Positions 9,526 to 17,451 of a stretch of DNA of 64,000 nt are shown here, piece after piece (positions within the stretch are counted from its first letter, which is position 1; each line of letters starts with the position of its first letter). A program made the position numbers and the translations under genes. The notes under the pieces are model-generated. The model was given only the letters and a program-made list of their open reading frames with translations, did not search any database and was not told the origin of the DNA. The stretch covers positions 744,001 through 808,000 of the forward strand of contig NZ_CAJFDC010000001.1 of the NCBI RefSeq assembly GCF_904067045.1, given 5' to 3'. The DNA comes from Pseudomonas sp. FEN. Its GTDB lineage: Bacteria > Pseudomonadota > Gammaproteobacteria > Pseudomonadales > Pseudomonadaceae.

Positions 9526-10308
9526 TCAGAGCCGGAACCCGGAATCCTGCTGGTCCAGTTTGCGCAGCAGCGCCGGCCAGGCCAACGCTCCGCCCATGCC
9601 CTGGGCGCTGCGGGTGACCCCGGCGAGCATGGCCTTGGCCCCGGCGAGAATCTGCGGCTCGATGGCGATCAGCGGTGCCGCGCCGTTTTGCGCCAGCACC
9701 TGGATATCGCAGGCGCGCTGGAAGGTGAACATCATCAGAAAGGTGTCGGCGATGGTCGCGCCACAGGTGAGCAGGCCGTGGTTGTGCAGCATGAGAAAGT
9801 TGTTTTCGCCGAGGTCGGCCTGCAGCCGCGCTTTCTCTTCATGGTTGAGGGCCACCCCTTCATAGGCGTGATAAGCCAGGCTCGACAGCACGAACAGCGA
9901 TTGCTGGCTGATGGGCAGTACGCCCTGCCGTTGCGCCGAGACCGCAACACCCGCCGCCGTGTGGGTGTGCAACACACAGGTCACATCGTGGCGCGCCTCA
10001 TGAACGGCACTGTGGATGGTGTAGCCGGCCGGGTTGATCTCGTAGGGGCTGTCCAGCAACTTGTTGCCGGCCTGGTCGACCTTGACCAGGCTCGACGCGC
10101 TGATCTCGTGGAACATCAGCCCGTAGGGATTGATCAGGAAATCCTCGGTGCCGGGCACCTTCGCCGAGATGTGGGTGAAGATCAGGTCATCCCAGCCATG
10201 CATCGCCACCAGGCGATAACAGGCCGCCAGGTCAACGCGGGTCTGCCATTCGGCGGCGCTGACTTGGCTCTTCACATCGGCTGCGGCGCTAACAGGGGCT
10301 GCGTTCAC
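9526..10308 (-). CDS. class II aldolase/adducin-fold protein
   Basis: This is a 260-aa protein. Zinc-ligand histidines are present as HTH (114-116) and in the LHNHGLL motif (175-177), with GWDDLIFTHISAKVPG near the N-terminus, as in the class II aldolase/adducin head domain. The substrate cannot be deduced; relatives include fuculose- and ribulose-phosphate aldolases and many uncharacterised proteobacterial proteins. The start is GTG at 10308, with GAGGTC upstream. The neighbouring SDR gene on the same strand starts 175 bp downstream, so co-transcription is possible but not certain. Confidence 0.85.
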   Translation of the reverse strand: MNAAPVSAAADVKSQVSAAEWQTRVDLAACYRLVAMHGWDDLIFTHISAKVPGTEDFLINPYGLMFHEISASSLVKVDQAGNKLLDSPYEINPAGYTIHSAVHEARHDVTCVLHTHTAAGVAVSAQRQGVLPISQQSLFVLSSLAYHAYEGVALNHEEKARLQADLGENNFLMLHNHGLLTCGATIADTFLMMFTFQRACDIQVLAQNGAAPLIAIEPQILAGAKAMLAGVTRSAQGMGGALAWPALLRKLDQQDSGFRL

Positions 10309-10441
10309 GGCACTGACCTCGGCGATTTTCGGCCTTTATTCTGCTACCGGCCAGTCTAGAGCAGCCCGCCGCCACAACGGAGTTGCATTGCCAGCCAGCT
10401 TGATGACCCAGCGGGTCAACACGCCGCCCAGGAGCACGCCT

Positions 10442-11128
10442 TCAGATCAGCATGGCCAACAAGGGTGCGGCAAACAGGTTGAGCAGACCAGTCAGGACCA
10501 TCACCAGACCGGCCACCGAACCCTCTTCGCCGCCCACTTCACGGGCACGGCTGACACCCGCGCCGTGGGCCCCGACGCCAAACAACGCGCCACGCGCCAG
10601 GCTGCTGCGCAGCGGCAACCACTTGAGCAGCAGCCCGCCGAGCAAGGCGCCGAAAACGCCGGTAAGCATCACGAACACCGCGGTCAATTCGGGCACGCCG
10701 CCCAGGTCCCGGGCCAAGGGCATGGCAAAGGGCGTGGTGATCGAGCGCGGTACCAGCGACAGGGTCAGGCTATTGTCCAGCGACAGCGCCCTGGCCAGCC
10801 CATAGGAACTGCCGATGGAGGCCGCGCTGCCGACGAGCATCCCCAGCAGCAAGGCGGGGCCATACCGCACCAGCATCTGCCGCTGCTGCCAGATCGGCAC
10901 CGCGAAGGCCACCGTGACCGGTCCCAGGATCAGCATCAACCAGTGGGTATCGCGCGAATACTCGGCGTAGGCGGTATGCAACGGTATCGCCACCGCCAAC
11001 AACACAAACGGCACCAGGATCAGCGGCGAGAGCAGGTAGCGGCCCGTCCGGCCATACAGCCAACGACTGGACACATAAGCCACCAAGGTCAACCCCAACC
11101 AGAACAACGACATCCACTCAAGCTTCAC
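10442..11128 (-). CDS. lrgB: LrgB/CidB family membrane protein
   Basis: This is a 228-aa hydrophobic protein with about six to seven membrane segments. Family marks include LVPRSITTPFAMPLA and GVGAHGAGVSRA(R)E. LrgB/CidB proteins work with LrgA/CidA in holin/antiholin-like control of murein hydrolases or, by later work, in pyruvate, lactate or acetate export. GTG at 11128 is chosen because GGAG stands 8 nt upstream and the protein then starts (M)KLEWMSLFW; a longer TTG start lies at 11152. It overlaps the end of lrgA by 11 bp, so the two are translationally coupled. Confidence 0.88.
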   Translation of the reverse strand: MKLEWMSLFWLGLTLVAYVSSRWLYGRTGRYLLSPLILVPFVLLAVAIPLHTAYAEYSRDTHWLMLILGPVTVAFAVPIWQQRQMLVRYGPALLLGMLVGSAASIGSSYGLARALSLDNSLTLSLVPRSITTPFAMPLARDLGGVPELTAVFVMLTGVFGALLGGLLLKWLPLRSSLARGALFGVGAHGAGVSRAREVGGEEGSVAGLVMVLTGLLNLFAAPLLAMLI

Positions 11129-11504
11129 GACGGGCACTCCAGCGGCAGACAAACTCGACGGTAAAGGCCGTCGCCAGCATCACTGCCAGGGTACTGGCGC
11201 CGATCACCAGCAGAATCCGCCAGCCGTCCTGGCGCACCATGGCGCCGTAGTCCAGCAGGCTCATCAACGCCGGGATGAAGAACAGCAGCATCTCGGCCAT
11301 CAGCAGCCCGGCCCCCCGTTGCAGCGTGGCGGGTTTGACCCAGCCCGTGGCAAAGGCCAGCAACAGCAACGCCAAGCCGATCACACCGCCGGGAATCGGC
11401 CAGTGGCTCCAGGCAGCGAACAGCGCGCCCACTTGATAGAGCCCCAGCAACACGGCCAGCTCGACGAGCAGGCGGCAGGATTTTTTCAACAGCAAACGGT
11501 TCAT
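11118..11504 (-). CDS. lrgA: LrgA/CidA family holin-like protein
   Basis: This is a 128-aa membrane protein with four hydrophobic segments and the family motif PIPGGVIGLALLLLAF. It starts MNRLLLKKSCRLLVELAVLL, a positively charged N-terminus before the first membrane helix. The ATG at 11504 follows AGAGGACTG. It is the first gene of the lrgAB pair and is divergent from a LysR-type regulator gene, the layout of the S. aureus cidR-cidAB locus. Whether the pair affects lysis or metabolite export here is unknown. Confidence 0.87.
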   Translation of the reverse strand: MNRLLLKKSCRLLVELAVLLGLYQVGALFAAWSHWPIPGGVIGLALLLLAFATGWVKPATLQRGAGLLMAEMLLFFIPALMSLLDYGAMVRQDGWRILLVIGASTLAVMLATAFTVEFVCRWSARREA

Positions 11505-11580
11505 CGGCTTCAGTCCTCTCTGGGAGCCGATTTTAAAGTTAGCGCTACCATCCCAAAAGCGAATTGTTAGACTGACCTCC

Positions 11581-11595
11581 ATTCCAATCTGGAAT
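11581..11595. promoter_or_regulatory. palindrome ATTCCAATCTGGAAT, probable LysR-box
   Basis: Two perfect 6-bp arms (ATTCCA / TGGAAT) flank a 3-bp centre, and the site fits the T-N11-A rule of LysR-type regulators. It lies between divergent lrgA and the LysR gene, only 6 bp before the LysR start codon, so it probably serves autoregulation as well as control of lrgAB. Confidence 0.6.
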
Positions 11596-11601
11596 CAGGC
11601 C

Positions 11602-12501
11602 ATGGAATTCAAGCAACTACGCAGCTTCATCGAAGTGGTCCGCCAAGGCGGCTTCACCCAGGCGGCGAAAACCCTGCACATCAGTCAGTCGGCGGTGAGC
11701 AAGCAGGTCGCCCAGCTCGAACACGATCTCGGCACCCCCTTGCTCGACCGCCTGGGCTCACGGGTCCAGCTGACCGCGGCCGGCGGCGTGGTACTGCAAC
11801 GGGCCGAAGAAATGCTGCGCCTGCGCGACGGGCTGCTCAGTGAACTGGACGACCTGAGCCAACTGGCCCGCGGCGAACTGCGCCTGGGCCTGCCGCAACT
11901 GGGCGGCGAAACGCTGTTCGCCGGCCTTTTCGCCGAATACCGGCGGCGTTACCCCAATATCCGCATTCAGTTGCTCGAAGGCGGCAGTCTGAATATCGAA
12001 CCGGCGGTGCTGAGCGGCGAACTGGAGCTGGGCGGCAGCCTCAAGCCGAGCGATCCGGCGTTCGACTACCAGCCCTTCTGTGATGAACCGTTGGATGTGT
12101 TGCTGGCGGCGGACCATCCCCTGGCCGAGGCGGGCGCCATCCGCCTGGAGCAATTGGCCGATACGCCGTTTCTGCTGTACCAGCGCAGTTTCGTGCTCAA
12201 TCACCGGTTGATGGAGGCCTGTCGAAAAGCCGGGTTCACGCCCAGGGAAAGCGGGCGCAGCGGCCAGGCGGACTTTCTCGCCGCGCTGGTGGCCGCCGGG
12301 CAAGGCGTGGCGCTGTTGCCCAGCGTGGTCGCCCGTTCGCTGATACGGCCCGGCGTGGTCCGCCTGGCCCTGAGCTCGCCCACCGACCTGCGCTGGGACA
12401 TCACGTTCATCTGGCGCCGCGGCGCTTACCTGTCCAAAGCCGCCCAGGCCTGGCTGGCGCTGTTGCGGGAGCGACCAGCCGGCCTTAGCGCAACGCGCTG
12501 A
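11602..12501 (+). CDS. LysR-family transcriptional regulator (CidR-like position)
   Basis: This is a 299-aa LysR-type regulator. The N-terminal helix-turn-helix spans about residues 1-60 (FTQAAKTLHISQSAVSKQVA) and is followed by a linker helix and a two-part periplasmic-binding-like effector domain (GELRLGLPQLGGETLF; SGQADFLAALVAAGQGVALLP). It is divergent from lrgAB, so control of that pair is likely. The effector is unknown. The 3' end overlaps the convergent flavodoxin gene by 17 bp. Confidence 0.9.
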   Translation: MEFKQLRSFIEVVRQGGFTQAAKTLHISQSAVSKQVAQLEHDLGTPLLDRLGSRVQLTAAGGVVLQRAEEMLRLRDGLLSELDDLSQLARGELRLGLPQLGGETLFAGLFAEYRRRYPNIRIQLLEGGSLNIEPAVLSGELELGGSLKPSDPAFDYQPFCDEPLDVLLAADHPLAEAGAIRLEQLADTPFLLYQRSFVLNHRLMEACRKAGFTPRESGRSGQADFLAALVAAGQGVALLPSVVARSLIRPGVVRLALSSPTDLRWDITFIWRRGAYLSKAAQAWLALLRERPAGLSATR

Positions 12502-12940
12502 TGAACTCGGCCAGCCACGGCTCGGCGTCGGTTTCCGGGGTGACGCTTTCACTGGCATCCAGGCGCAGCATGTCCTTGACTTCCCGCACCCCCAATTCGG
12601 CAAACAGCTCGCGCATCTGTTCGCCGCCGCCACAGAAGGTGTCGCCGTAGCTGGAATCCCCCAGGCCGATCACCCCGCCCGGCAAACCACGCCATGCCGC
12701 CGGCAACTGGTCGCGGATGGCGTTGTACAGCGGCTGGATATTGTCCGGCAGCTCGCCCATGCCGGTAGTGGCGGTCACGGCCAGGAAAGCGTCCGGGGCG
12801 AAGGCCTGGACATCGGCCAGGGTCGCGCGCGCGTTGTGCCAGGTTTGGAAACCGGCCTCGCGCAGGATTTTTTCCGCGTGGCGGGCAACTTCTTCGGCGG
12901 TGCCATAGACCGAGCCGGAAAGGATGGCAACTTTCATCAA
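12485..12940 (-). CDS. flavodoxin (MioC-like)
   Basis: This is a 151-aa single-domain flavodoxin. The phosphate-binding loop SGSVYGTAEEVA (about 9-20), the TATTGMGELPDN loop (about 57-68) and GLGDSSYGDTFCGGG (about 93-107) contact FMN in this family. It carries electrons in the cytoplasm; the partner reductase is not encoded nearby. It is close to the single-domain flavodoxins related to MioC and to the flavodoxin domain of sulfite reductase. The start can be either of two adjacent ATGs (12940 or 12937). It is convergent with the LysR gene, overlapping it by 17 bp. Confidence 0.88.
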   Translation of the reverse strand: MMKVAILSGSVYGTAEEVARHAEKILREAGFQTWHNARATLADVQAFAPDAFLAVTATTGMGELPDNIQPLYNAIRDQLPAAWRGLPGGVIGLGDSSYGDTFCGGGEQMRELFAELGVREVKDMLRLDASESVTPETDAEPWLAEFISALR

Positions 12941-13092
12941 TCTGATCCTGATACTGTGTAAAAAAACCCAGGATACCAGCAGATGCGAGACTTTCTCACG
13001 AAACCCTGCGCTTGTCTGGTTGGGGATGGACTATTCAAGACGATGCCTTAAACTTCGGCGAACAGGTCAATGGACTGCGGATGCTTTGCGAA

Positions 13093-13557
13093 ATGATAAA
13101 TCCCAAACTGCTGCAACTGGTGATTGACGCGTCGAGCGACGGTATCGTGGTAGCCGAACAGGAAGGCGAAGACCATATCCTGATCTACGCCAACCCGGCG
13201 TTCGAACGCCTGACCGGTTATACCAACGAAGAAATTCTCTACCAGGACTGTCGCTTCCTGCAGTCCGGCGACCGCGACCAGCCGGCACTGGAGCTGATCC
13301 GCGAGGCCCTGCACGCGCGCCAGCCGTGCCGCCAGATCCTGCGCAACTACCGCAAGGACGGCAGTCATTTCTGGAACGAGCTGTCGCTGTCCCCGGTCTT
13401 CAACGAAAGCGACCAACTGACCTACTTCGTCGGCGTGCAAAAAGACGTGACCGTTCAGGTCAAGGCGCAACAGCGGGTGGCGCAGTTGGAGGCGCAACTG
13501 GCCAAGGTTCAGGCTGAACTGGATGCGCTCAAGGCTACCGGCGGCAACCGGCAATAG
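13093..13557 (+). CDS. pplA: short LOV blue-light photoreceptor (PpSB1-LOV / PplA-like)
   Basis: This is a 154-aa protein made of a single LOV (PAS) domain with a helical C-terminal cap and no output domain. The photoactive cysteine is Cys53 in YQDCRFLQ, the same position as in P. putida PpSB1-LOV. Other LOV marks are GIVVAEQEGEDHILIYANPA, NYRKDGSHFWNELSLSPV and FVGVQKDV. The tail is a coiled-coil-like helix (VKAQQRVAQLEAQLAKVQAE). FMN would form a cysteinyl adduct under blue light. ATG 13093 gives the start MINPKLLQ shared with PpSB1-LOV (MINAQLLQ); ATG 13081, preceded by GGA, is an alternative. It is convergent with a LitR-type regulator gene, 9 bp apart; in P. putida such a LOV protein acts through PplR1. 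Confidence 0.92.
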   Translation: MINPKLLQLVIDASSDGIVVAEQEGEDHILIYANPAFERLTGYTNEEILYQDCRFLQSGDRDQPALELIREALHARQPCRQILRNYRKDGSHFWNELSLSPVFNESDQLTYFVGVQKDVTVQVKAQQRVAQLEAQLAKVQAELDALKATGGNRQ

Positions 13558-13566
13558 CGCGGACGC

Positions 13567-14526
13567 TCAAGTATCGAGCCGGCCCGCCAGCAATTGCTGC
13601 AAGCGTCGACGCATCAGCCGACCATCATTGCCCAGGCAACCGATGCTCGAACCTTCCAGACGCTCTTGCAACAACTCCGAAACATCCCCGGCCAGCATCA
13701 CCGCGCAATCCACCGAGAGCGCCAGGCGGTTGAGGCGACGCGGCAGATCCGCCATCGGCGAGCGGTTGGAATACAGCACCAGCGCCTCGGGTCGGACCTT
13801 TTCACAGATCAGGGTCAGCTCATCGAAGGGCTGGCCGACCGCCAGGACGCTGACGCAACGGTCGCCGTCGCCCAGCAACAGGCCCGCCACCAGCAACTCG
13901 AGCTCACGACATTGATCCGGCAAAGCGGCGAGCACGATGCGCTGACAGAGGAGTCCGCGGACCGAGTGCAGACGCTGCAATACCCGCGCGCGCAGGAACG
14001 CATCGAGAAACAGCCACTCGCTGACCTGGCCGAACTCACCCGGCAGGAGCAGACGCTGCCACAACGGCAGGAGGATACTCTGGAAGACTACGCTCAGCGG
14101 ATAGCTGGAAAACACCTGTCCATAGAGACGTTCCAGGGCCGCTTCGTCGAAAATGCTGACCGCCGCGCGCAATTGCGTCTGCCAGTCGTCCCATTCAGCC
14201 TGGGCAATCGATTGCACCGCGATGCCGGATGGCGTGTGGATAGGCAACACCGGGGCAGCGCTTTTCGCCAGGAGCTTTCCCACTTTGCTTACAGCCACCC
14301 CGCGCTCAATCCAGCCCATGATGGTGCGGACCGTCTCGATATCGCTCATGGCGTAGAGTCGATGCCCACTTTCGGTGCGCGTCGGTTGAATCAGACCGTA
14401 GCGCCGCTCCCATGCCCGCAGGGTGACCGGATTGACGCCGGTCAGGCGCGAGACTTCACGAATAGGGAACAACTCTTCCTGTTTCAACGCCCGCAACAGC
14501 GGCGTGGCAGGTTCAAGTTCGATCAT
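13567..14526 (-). CDS. pplR: MerR-family regulator, class II LitR / PplR-like
   Basis: This is a protein of about 319 aa. The N-terminal MerR winged helix (FPIREVSRLTGVNPVTLRAW, ERRYGLIQPTRT, GHRLY) recognises DNA. The C-terminal part has the four-helix plus Rossmann layout of CarH/LitR (EWLFLDAFLRARVLQRL; LLVAGLLLGDGDRCVSVLAV), but I do not see the DxHxxG cobalamin-binding motif. That fits class II LitR, which takes the light signal from a partner LOV protein. The LOV gene is immediately convergent, and the pterin genes start on the other side. ATGs at 14526 and 14535 and a GTG at 14544 are all possible starts; none has a strong ribosome site. Confidence 0.87.
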   Translation of the reverse strand: MIELEPATPLLRALKQEELFPIREVSRLTGVNPVTLRAWERRYGLIQPTRTESGHRLYAMSDIETVRTIMGWIERGVAVSKVGKLLAKSAAPVLPIHTPSGIAVQSIAQAEWDDWQTQLRAAVSIFDEAALERLYGQVFSSYPLSVVFQSILLPLWQRLLLPGEFGQVSEWLFLDAFLRARVLQRLHSVRGLLCQRIVLAALPDQCRELELLVAGLLLGDGDRCVSVLAVGQPFDELTLICEKVRPEALVLYSNRSPMADLPRRLNRLALSVDCAVMLAGDVSELLQERLEGSSIGCLGNDGRLMRRRLQQLLAGRLDT

Positions 14527-14624
14527 GACAGGCATCAGTCGCACATTTATGAATAGGAGTTGACAGCTATTCTAGCCCACAGCATCCAAACCTTCGCAAA
14601 TAATACGCAATACAACCTGGCACC

Positions 14625-14667
14625 TTGGTGCAACACCCGAAATAGGGAATAATTCTTGCCTGTACAA
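14625..14667 (+). promoter_or_regulatory. candidate light-regulated promoter of the ABM-domain gene
   Basis: A -35-like TTGGTG (14625-14630) and a -10-like AATAAT (14648-14653) are separated by 17 bp. CTGTACAA (14660-14667) then lies at the expected transcription start. The element fits the loose nTnnACAn motif reported for CarH-type MerR regulators and recurs upstream of folM. The link is an inference. Confidence 0.4.
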
Positions 14668-14745
14668 AAACGCAGCCCACCACCCAGGCGCTGCGTTGCG
14701 CATCCGTCCTACCCGGGCGGCATGCTGGTCTTACGGAGATATATA

Positions 14746-15309
14746 ATGTCTACCTCACCCGTCACCATGATGGTTGCCCGGCGCGTTGCCGATGGCCGCT
14801 ACCAGGACATGCTCGCCTGGTTGCACGAAGGCGAATTGCTCGCCACCGACTTTCCCGGTTACCTGGGCTCCGGCGTGCTCGCCCCACCGCCCGGCGACAA
14901 TGAATTCCAGATGATTTTCCGCTTCAGCGATGCCCTGACCCTCAATGCCTGGGAGCACTCCGCCTCGCGCAAGGCCTGGCTGATACGCGGCAACGACCTG
15001 TTCGCCGGACCGCGGGAACGGCGAGTCAGTGGCATCGACGGTTGGTTCGGCGCCGTGGGCCTGCGGCCACCGCGCTGGAAACAGGCGGTGGCGATCTGGC
15101 TGGCGTTTTTTCCGGTATCGCTGCTGTTCAACTTCGGCCTTGGGCCGTTGCTGGCCGAACTCAACCTGGCGCCTCGGGTATTGCTCAGCACGCTGATCCT
15201 GACACCGCTGATGGTCTATTTCTTCATTCCGCTGTCGACCCACCTGCTGGCGGGCTGGTTGCACCGTACACCGACCAAGCCGCTGCCGGGCGCCGGCGCC
15301 AGGAATTGA
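14746..15309 (+). CDS. antibiotic biosynthesis monooxygenase (ABM)-domain membrane protein
   Basis: This is a 187-aa protein. Residues 1-100 resemble an ABM ferredoxin-like domain (VARRVADGRYQDMLAWLHEG, GYLGSGVLAPP, NEFQMIFRFSDALTLNAWE), and residues about 115-180 hold two hydrophobic helices (WLAFFPVSLLFNFGLGPLLA; LLSTLILTPLMVYFFIPLS). The catalytic role of this fused form is not known. ATG 14746 has GGAG eight bases upstream. It begins the plus-strand run that leads into folM-folE-folX and is divergent from the LitR-type regulator gene, so light control is plausible. Confidence 0.8.
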   Translation: MSTSPVTMMVARRVADGRYQDMLAWLHEGELLATDFPGYLGSGVLAPPPGDNEFQMIFRFSDALTLNAWEHSASRKAWLIRGNDLFAGPRERRVSGIDGWFGAVGLRPPRWKQAVAIWLAFFPVSLLFNFGLGPLLAELNLAPRVLLSTLILTPLMVYFFIPLSTHLLAGWLHRTPTKPLPGAGARN

Positions 15310-15330
15310 AACAACCCTCTCCCGTGACAG

Positions 15331-15374
15331 TTGTACAAGCCCAGTGGCTGGTATAGTTTTGACTTCAACGTCAA
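15331..15374 (+). promoter_or_regulatory. candidate folM promoter with TTGTACAA palindrome
   Basis: The perfect palindrome TTGTACAA (15331-15338) is followed 13 bp later by a -10-like TATAGT (15352-15357). An inverted repeat TTGAC / GTCAA (15359-15363 with 15370-15374) lies just after it. TGTACAA also occurs in the promoter of the upstream ABM-domain gene, so a shared regulator is likely. Confidence 0.45.
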
Positions 15375-15408
15375 CCGACGCCTCTCCACCGCTTGCCACG
15401 AGCCTTCG

Positions 15409-16119
15409 ATGCCACCGTCTTGTGCCCCCATCCTGATTACCGGCGCCGGCCAGCGTGTCGGCCTGCACTGCGCAGAGCGACTGCTGGCCGACGGTTATCC
15501 GGTGATCGTCAGCTATCGCAGTGAGCGCCCTGGCGTGCAGGCCCTGCGCGACCTCGGCGCCACCGCGCTGTTCGCCGATTTCTCCAGCGAGGCCGGGATC
15601 CTGGCGTTTATCGCGGCACTGAAGCAGCACACCGACTGCCTGCGGGCGATCGTCCATAATGCCTCGGCCTGGTTGGCGGAAACCCCTGGCAACGAAACGG
15701 CGGCCTTTACCCAGATGTTCAGCCTGCATATGCTCGCGCCCTATCTGATCAATCTGCACTGCGCCGAATTGCTGGAGCGCTCGCCCAAGGCCGACATCGT
15801 GCACATCAGCGACGATGTCACCCGCAAGGGCAGCAGCCAGCACATCGCCTACTGCGCCAGCAAGGCCGGCCTGGACAGCCTGACGCTGTCCTTCGCGGCC
15901 CGCTATGCGCCGCGGATCAAGGTCAACGGCATTGCCCCGGCCTTGCTGATGTTCAACCCCGACGACGACGCGGCGTACCGCGCCAGGACCCTGGCCAAAT
16001 CGGCCCTGGGTATCGAACCCGGAGCCGGGGTGGTCTACCAGAGCCTGCGCTATCTGCTGGACAACCCGTATGTCACCGGCACAACCTTGACCGTCAACGG
16101 CGGCCGGCACCTAAAATAA
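15409..16119 (+). CDS. folM: dihydromonapterin reductase (SDR family)
   Basis: This is a 236-aa short-chain dehydrogenase. FolM reduces dihydromonapterin to tetrahydromonapterin with NADPH. The N-terminal ILITGAGQRVGLHCAERLL carries the FolM-type cofactor loop (GAGxRxG), and YCASKAGLDSLTLSFA holds the catalytic Tyr and Lys; the end NGIAPALLMFNPDDD and TGTTLTVNGGRHLK fits the family. The ATG at 15409 is favoured; an upstream TTG at 15331 lies inside the promoter palindrome. With folE (25 bp downstream) and folX it makes a complete route from GTP to tetrahydromonapterin, the cofactor of phenylalanine hydroxylase in pseudomonads. Confidence 0.87.
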   Translation: MPPSCAPILITGAGQRVGLHCAERLLADGYPVIVSYRSERPGVQALRDLGATALFADFSSEAGILAFIAALKQHTDCLRAIVHNASAWLAETPGNETAAFTQMFSLHMLAPYLINLHCAELLERSPKADIVHISDDVTRKGSSQHIAYCASKAGLDSLTLSFAARYAPRIKVNGIAPALLMFNPDDDAAYRARTLAKSALGIEPGAGVVYQSLRYLLDNPYVTGTTLTVNGGRHLK

Positions 16120-16143
16120 GCCGCCCCGCGAGGAACCTTTTCC

Positions 16144-16704
16144 ATGAGTGCCACACTGCCCGAGCATTACCGCGAGATCCTCCTGGGACTGGGCGAAAAC
16201 CCCGACCGCGAGGGTCTGCTGGACACCCCGAAACGGGCCGCCAAGGCCATGCAATACCTGTGTCATGGCTACGCCCAGAGTCTCGATGAGGTGGTCAACG
16301 GGGCGCTGTTCGCCTCCGACAATGACGAGATGATCATCGTCAAGGACATCGAGCTGTACTCGCTGTGCGAACATCACCTGCTCCCCTTCATCGGCAAGGT
16401 CCATGTCGCCTACATGCCGACCGGCAAGGTCCTGGGACTGTCGAAGATCGCCCGGATCGTCGACATGTTCGCCCGCCGCCTGCAGATCCAGGAAAACCTC
16501 ACCCGGGAAATCGCCGACGCCATCGAACAAGTGACCCAGGCCGCCGGCGTGGCGGTGGTAATCGAAGCCCAGCACATGTGCATGATGATGCGCGGCGTGG
16601 AAAAACAGAATTCGACCATGAACACCTCGGTGATGCTCGGCGCCCTGCGCGACTCGAGCAGCACCCGCATGGAGTTCCTGCAATTGATTGGACGGAGCAA
16701 GTAG
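16144..16704 (+). CDS. folE: GTP cyclohydrolase I
   Basis: This is a 186-aa enzyme that converts GTP to 7,8-dihydroneopterin triphosphate, the first step of pterin and folate synthesis. Zinc ligands are Cys75 and His78 in CEHH (75-78) and Cys146 in [10 protein letters not shown]. Also visible are [19 protein letters not shown] near the N-terminus and [20 protein letters not shown]. The length matches the short bacterial FolE. It is followed after 2 bp by folX. In P. putida a folE gene was reported to be light-induced through PplR/PplA, which fits the upstream LOV and LitR genes. Confidence 0.96.
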   Translation: MSATLPEHYREILLGLGENPDREGLLDTPKRAAKAMQYLCHGYAQSLDEVVNGALFASDNDEMIIVKDIELYSLCEHHLLPFIGKVHVAYMPTGKVLGLSKIARIVDMFARRLQIQENLTREIADAIEQVTQAAGVAVVIEAQHMCMMMRGVEKQNSTMNTSVMLGALRDSSSTRMEFLQLIGRSK

Positions 16705-16706
16705 CA

Positions 16707-17078
16707 ATGCCACAACTTCAACCAGGCATGGCGCGCATCCGGGTCAAGGACCTGTGCCTGCGTACCTTTATCGGCATCAACGAGGACGAGATCCTCAACA
16801 AGCAGGACGTGAGGATCAACCTGAGCATCCTGTATGCGGCCCAGGAAGCGGTCCGCGACAACGACATCGATCACGCCCTGAACTACCGCACCATCACCAA
16901 GGCGATCATCCAGCATGTCGAGGGCAACCGCTTTGCCCTGCTCGAACGCCTGACCCAGGAACTGCTCGACCTGGTGATGAACAACGCCGCCGTGCTGTAT
17001 GCCGAGGTCGAAGTCGACAAGCCCCACGCGCTGCGGTTTGCCGAGTCCGTGTCGATTACGCTCGCGGCCAGCCGCTGA
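16707..17078 (+). CDS. folX: dihydroneopterin triphosphate 2'-epimerase
   Basis: This is a 123-aa protein of the FolB/FolX tunnelling fold. It epimerises dihydroneopterin triphosphate to dihydromonapterin triphosphate. Marks are [20 protein letters not shown], the substrate loop [14 protein letters not shown], and [15 protein letters not shown] with the base glutamate. The true start is ATG 16707, with GGAG upstream and folE's stop 2 bp before it. The gene context (folM, folE) favours FolX over FolB. Its end is followed at 76 bp by the DUF1244 gene. Confidence 0.92.
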   Translation: MPQLQPGMARIRVKDLCLRTFIGINEDEILNKQDVRINLSILYAAQEAVRDNDIDHALNYRTITKAIIQHVEGNRFALLERLTQELLDLVMNNAAVLYAEVEVDKPHALRFAESVSITLAASR

Positions 17079-17154
17079 GCGCCTGAGCCGTCTGGCGCTC
17101 GCCGCGCCAGGCTTTTATCATCGCGCCCCCACCTTCACCCGCACAGAGCCCATC

Positions 17155-17451
17155 ATGACCGAGCAAGAACGCCTCGAACTCGAAGCCGCCGCCTTCCGCC
17201 GGCTGGTCGCCCACCTGGACAGCCGCAAGGATGTGCAGAACATCGACCTGATGAACCTCGCCGGGTTCTGCCGCAACTGCCTGTCCAAGTGGTACAAGGC
17301 CGAAGCCGACGCACGCCAGATCGAGGTCAGCCTCGACGACGCCCGTGAAGTGGTCTACGGCATGCCTTATGCCGAGTGGAAAGCCCAATACCAGCAAGAA
17401 GCCAGCGCCGAACAACAGGCGGCGTTCGCCAAAGGAAAACCCCATGACTGA
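17155..17451 (+). CDS. DUF1244 family protein
   Basis: This is a 98-aa soluble protein whose sequence (AAAFRRLVAHLDSRKDVQNI, DLMNLAGFCRNCLSKWYKAE, YGMPYAEWKAQYQ) is typical of the DUF1244 family, conserved in many gammaproteobacteria. The two cysteines of GFCRNCLSKW could bind a metal. No function is established. It overlaps the following HopJ-family gene by 8 bp, so the two are co-translated. Confidence 0.88.
   Translation: MTEQERLELEAAAFRRLVAHLDSRKDVQNIDLMNLAGFCRNCLSKWYKAEADARQIEVSLDDAREVVYGMPYAEWKAQYQQEASAEQQAAFAKGKPHD

Noticed and set aside
16365..16706. Extended N-terminus for FolX
   Set aside because: The extra residues overlap folE in another frame; the ATG at 16707 has its own ribosome site and gives the normal FolX length.
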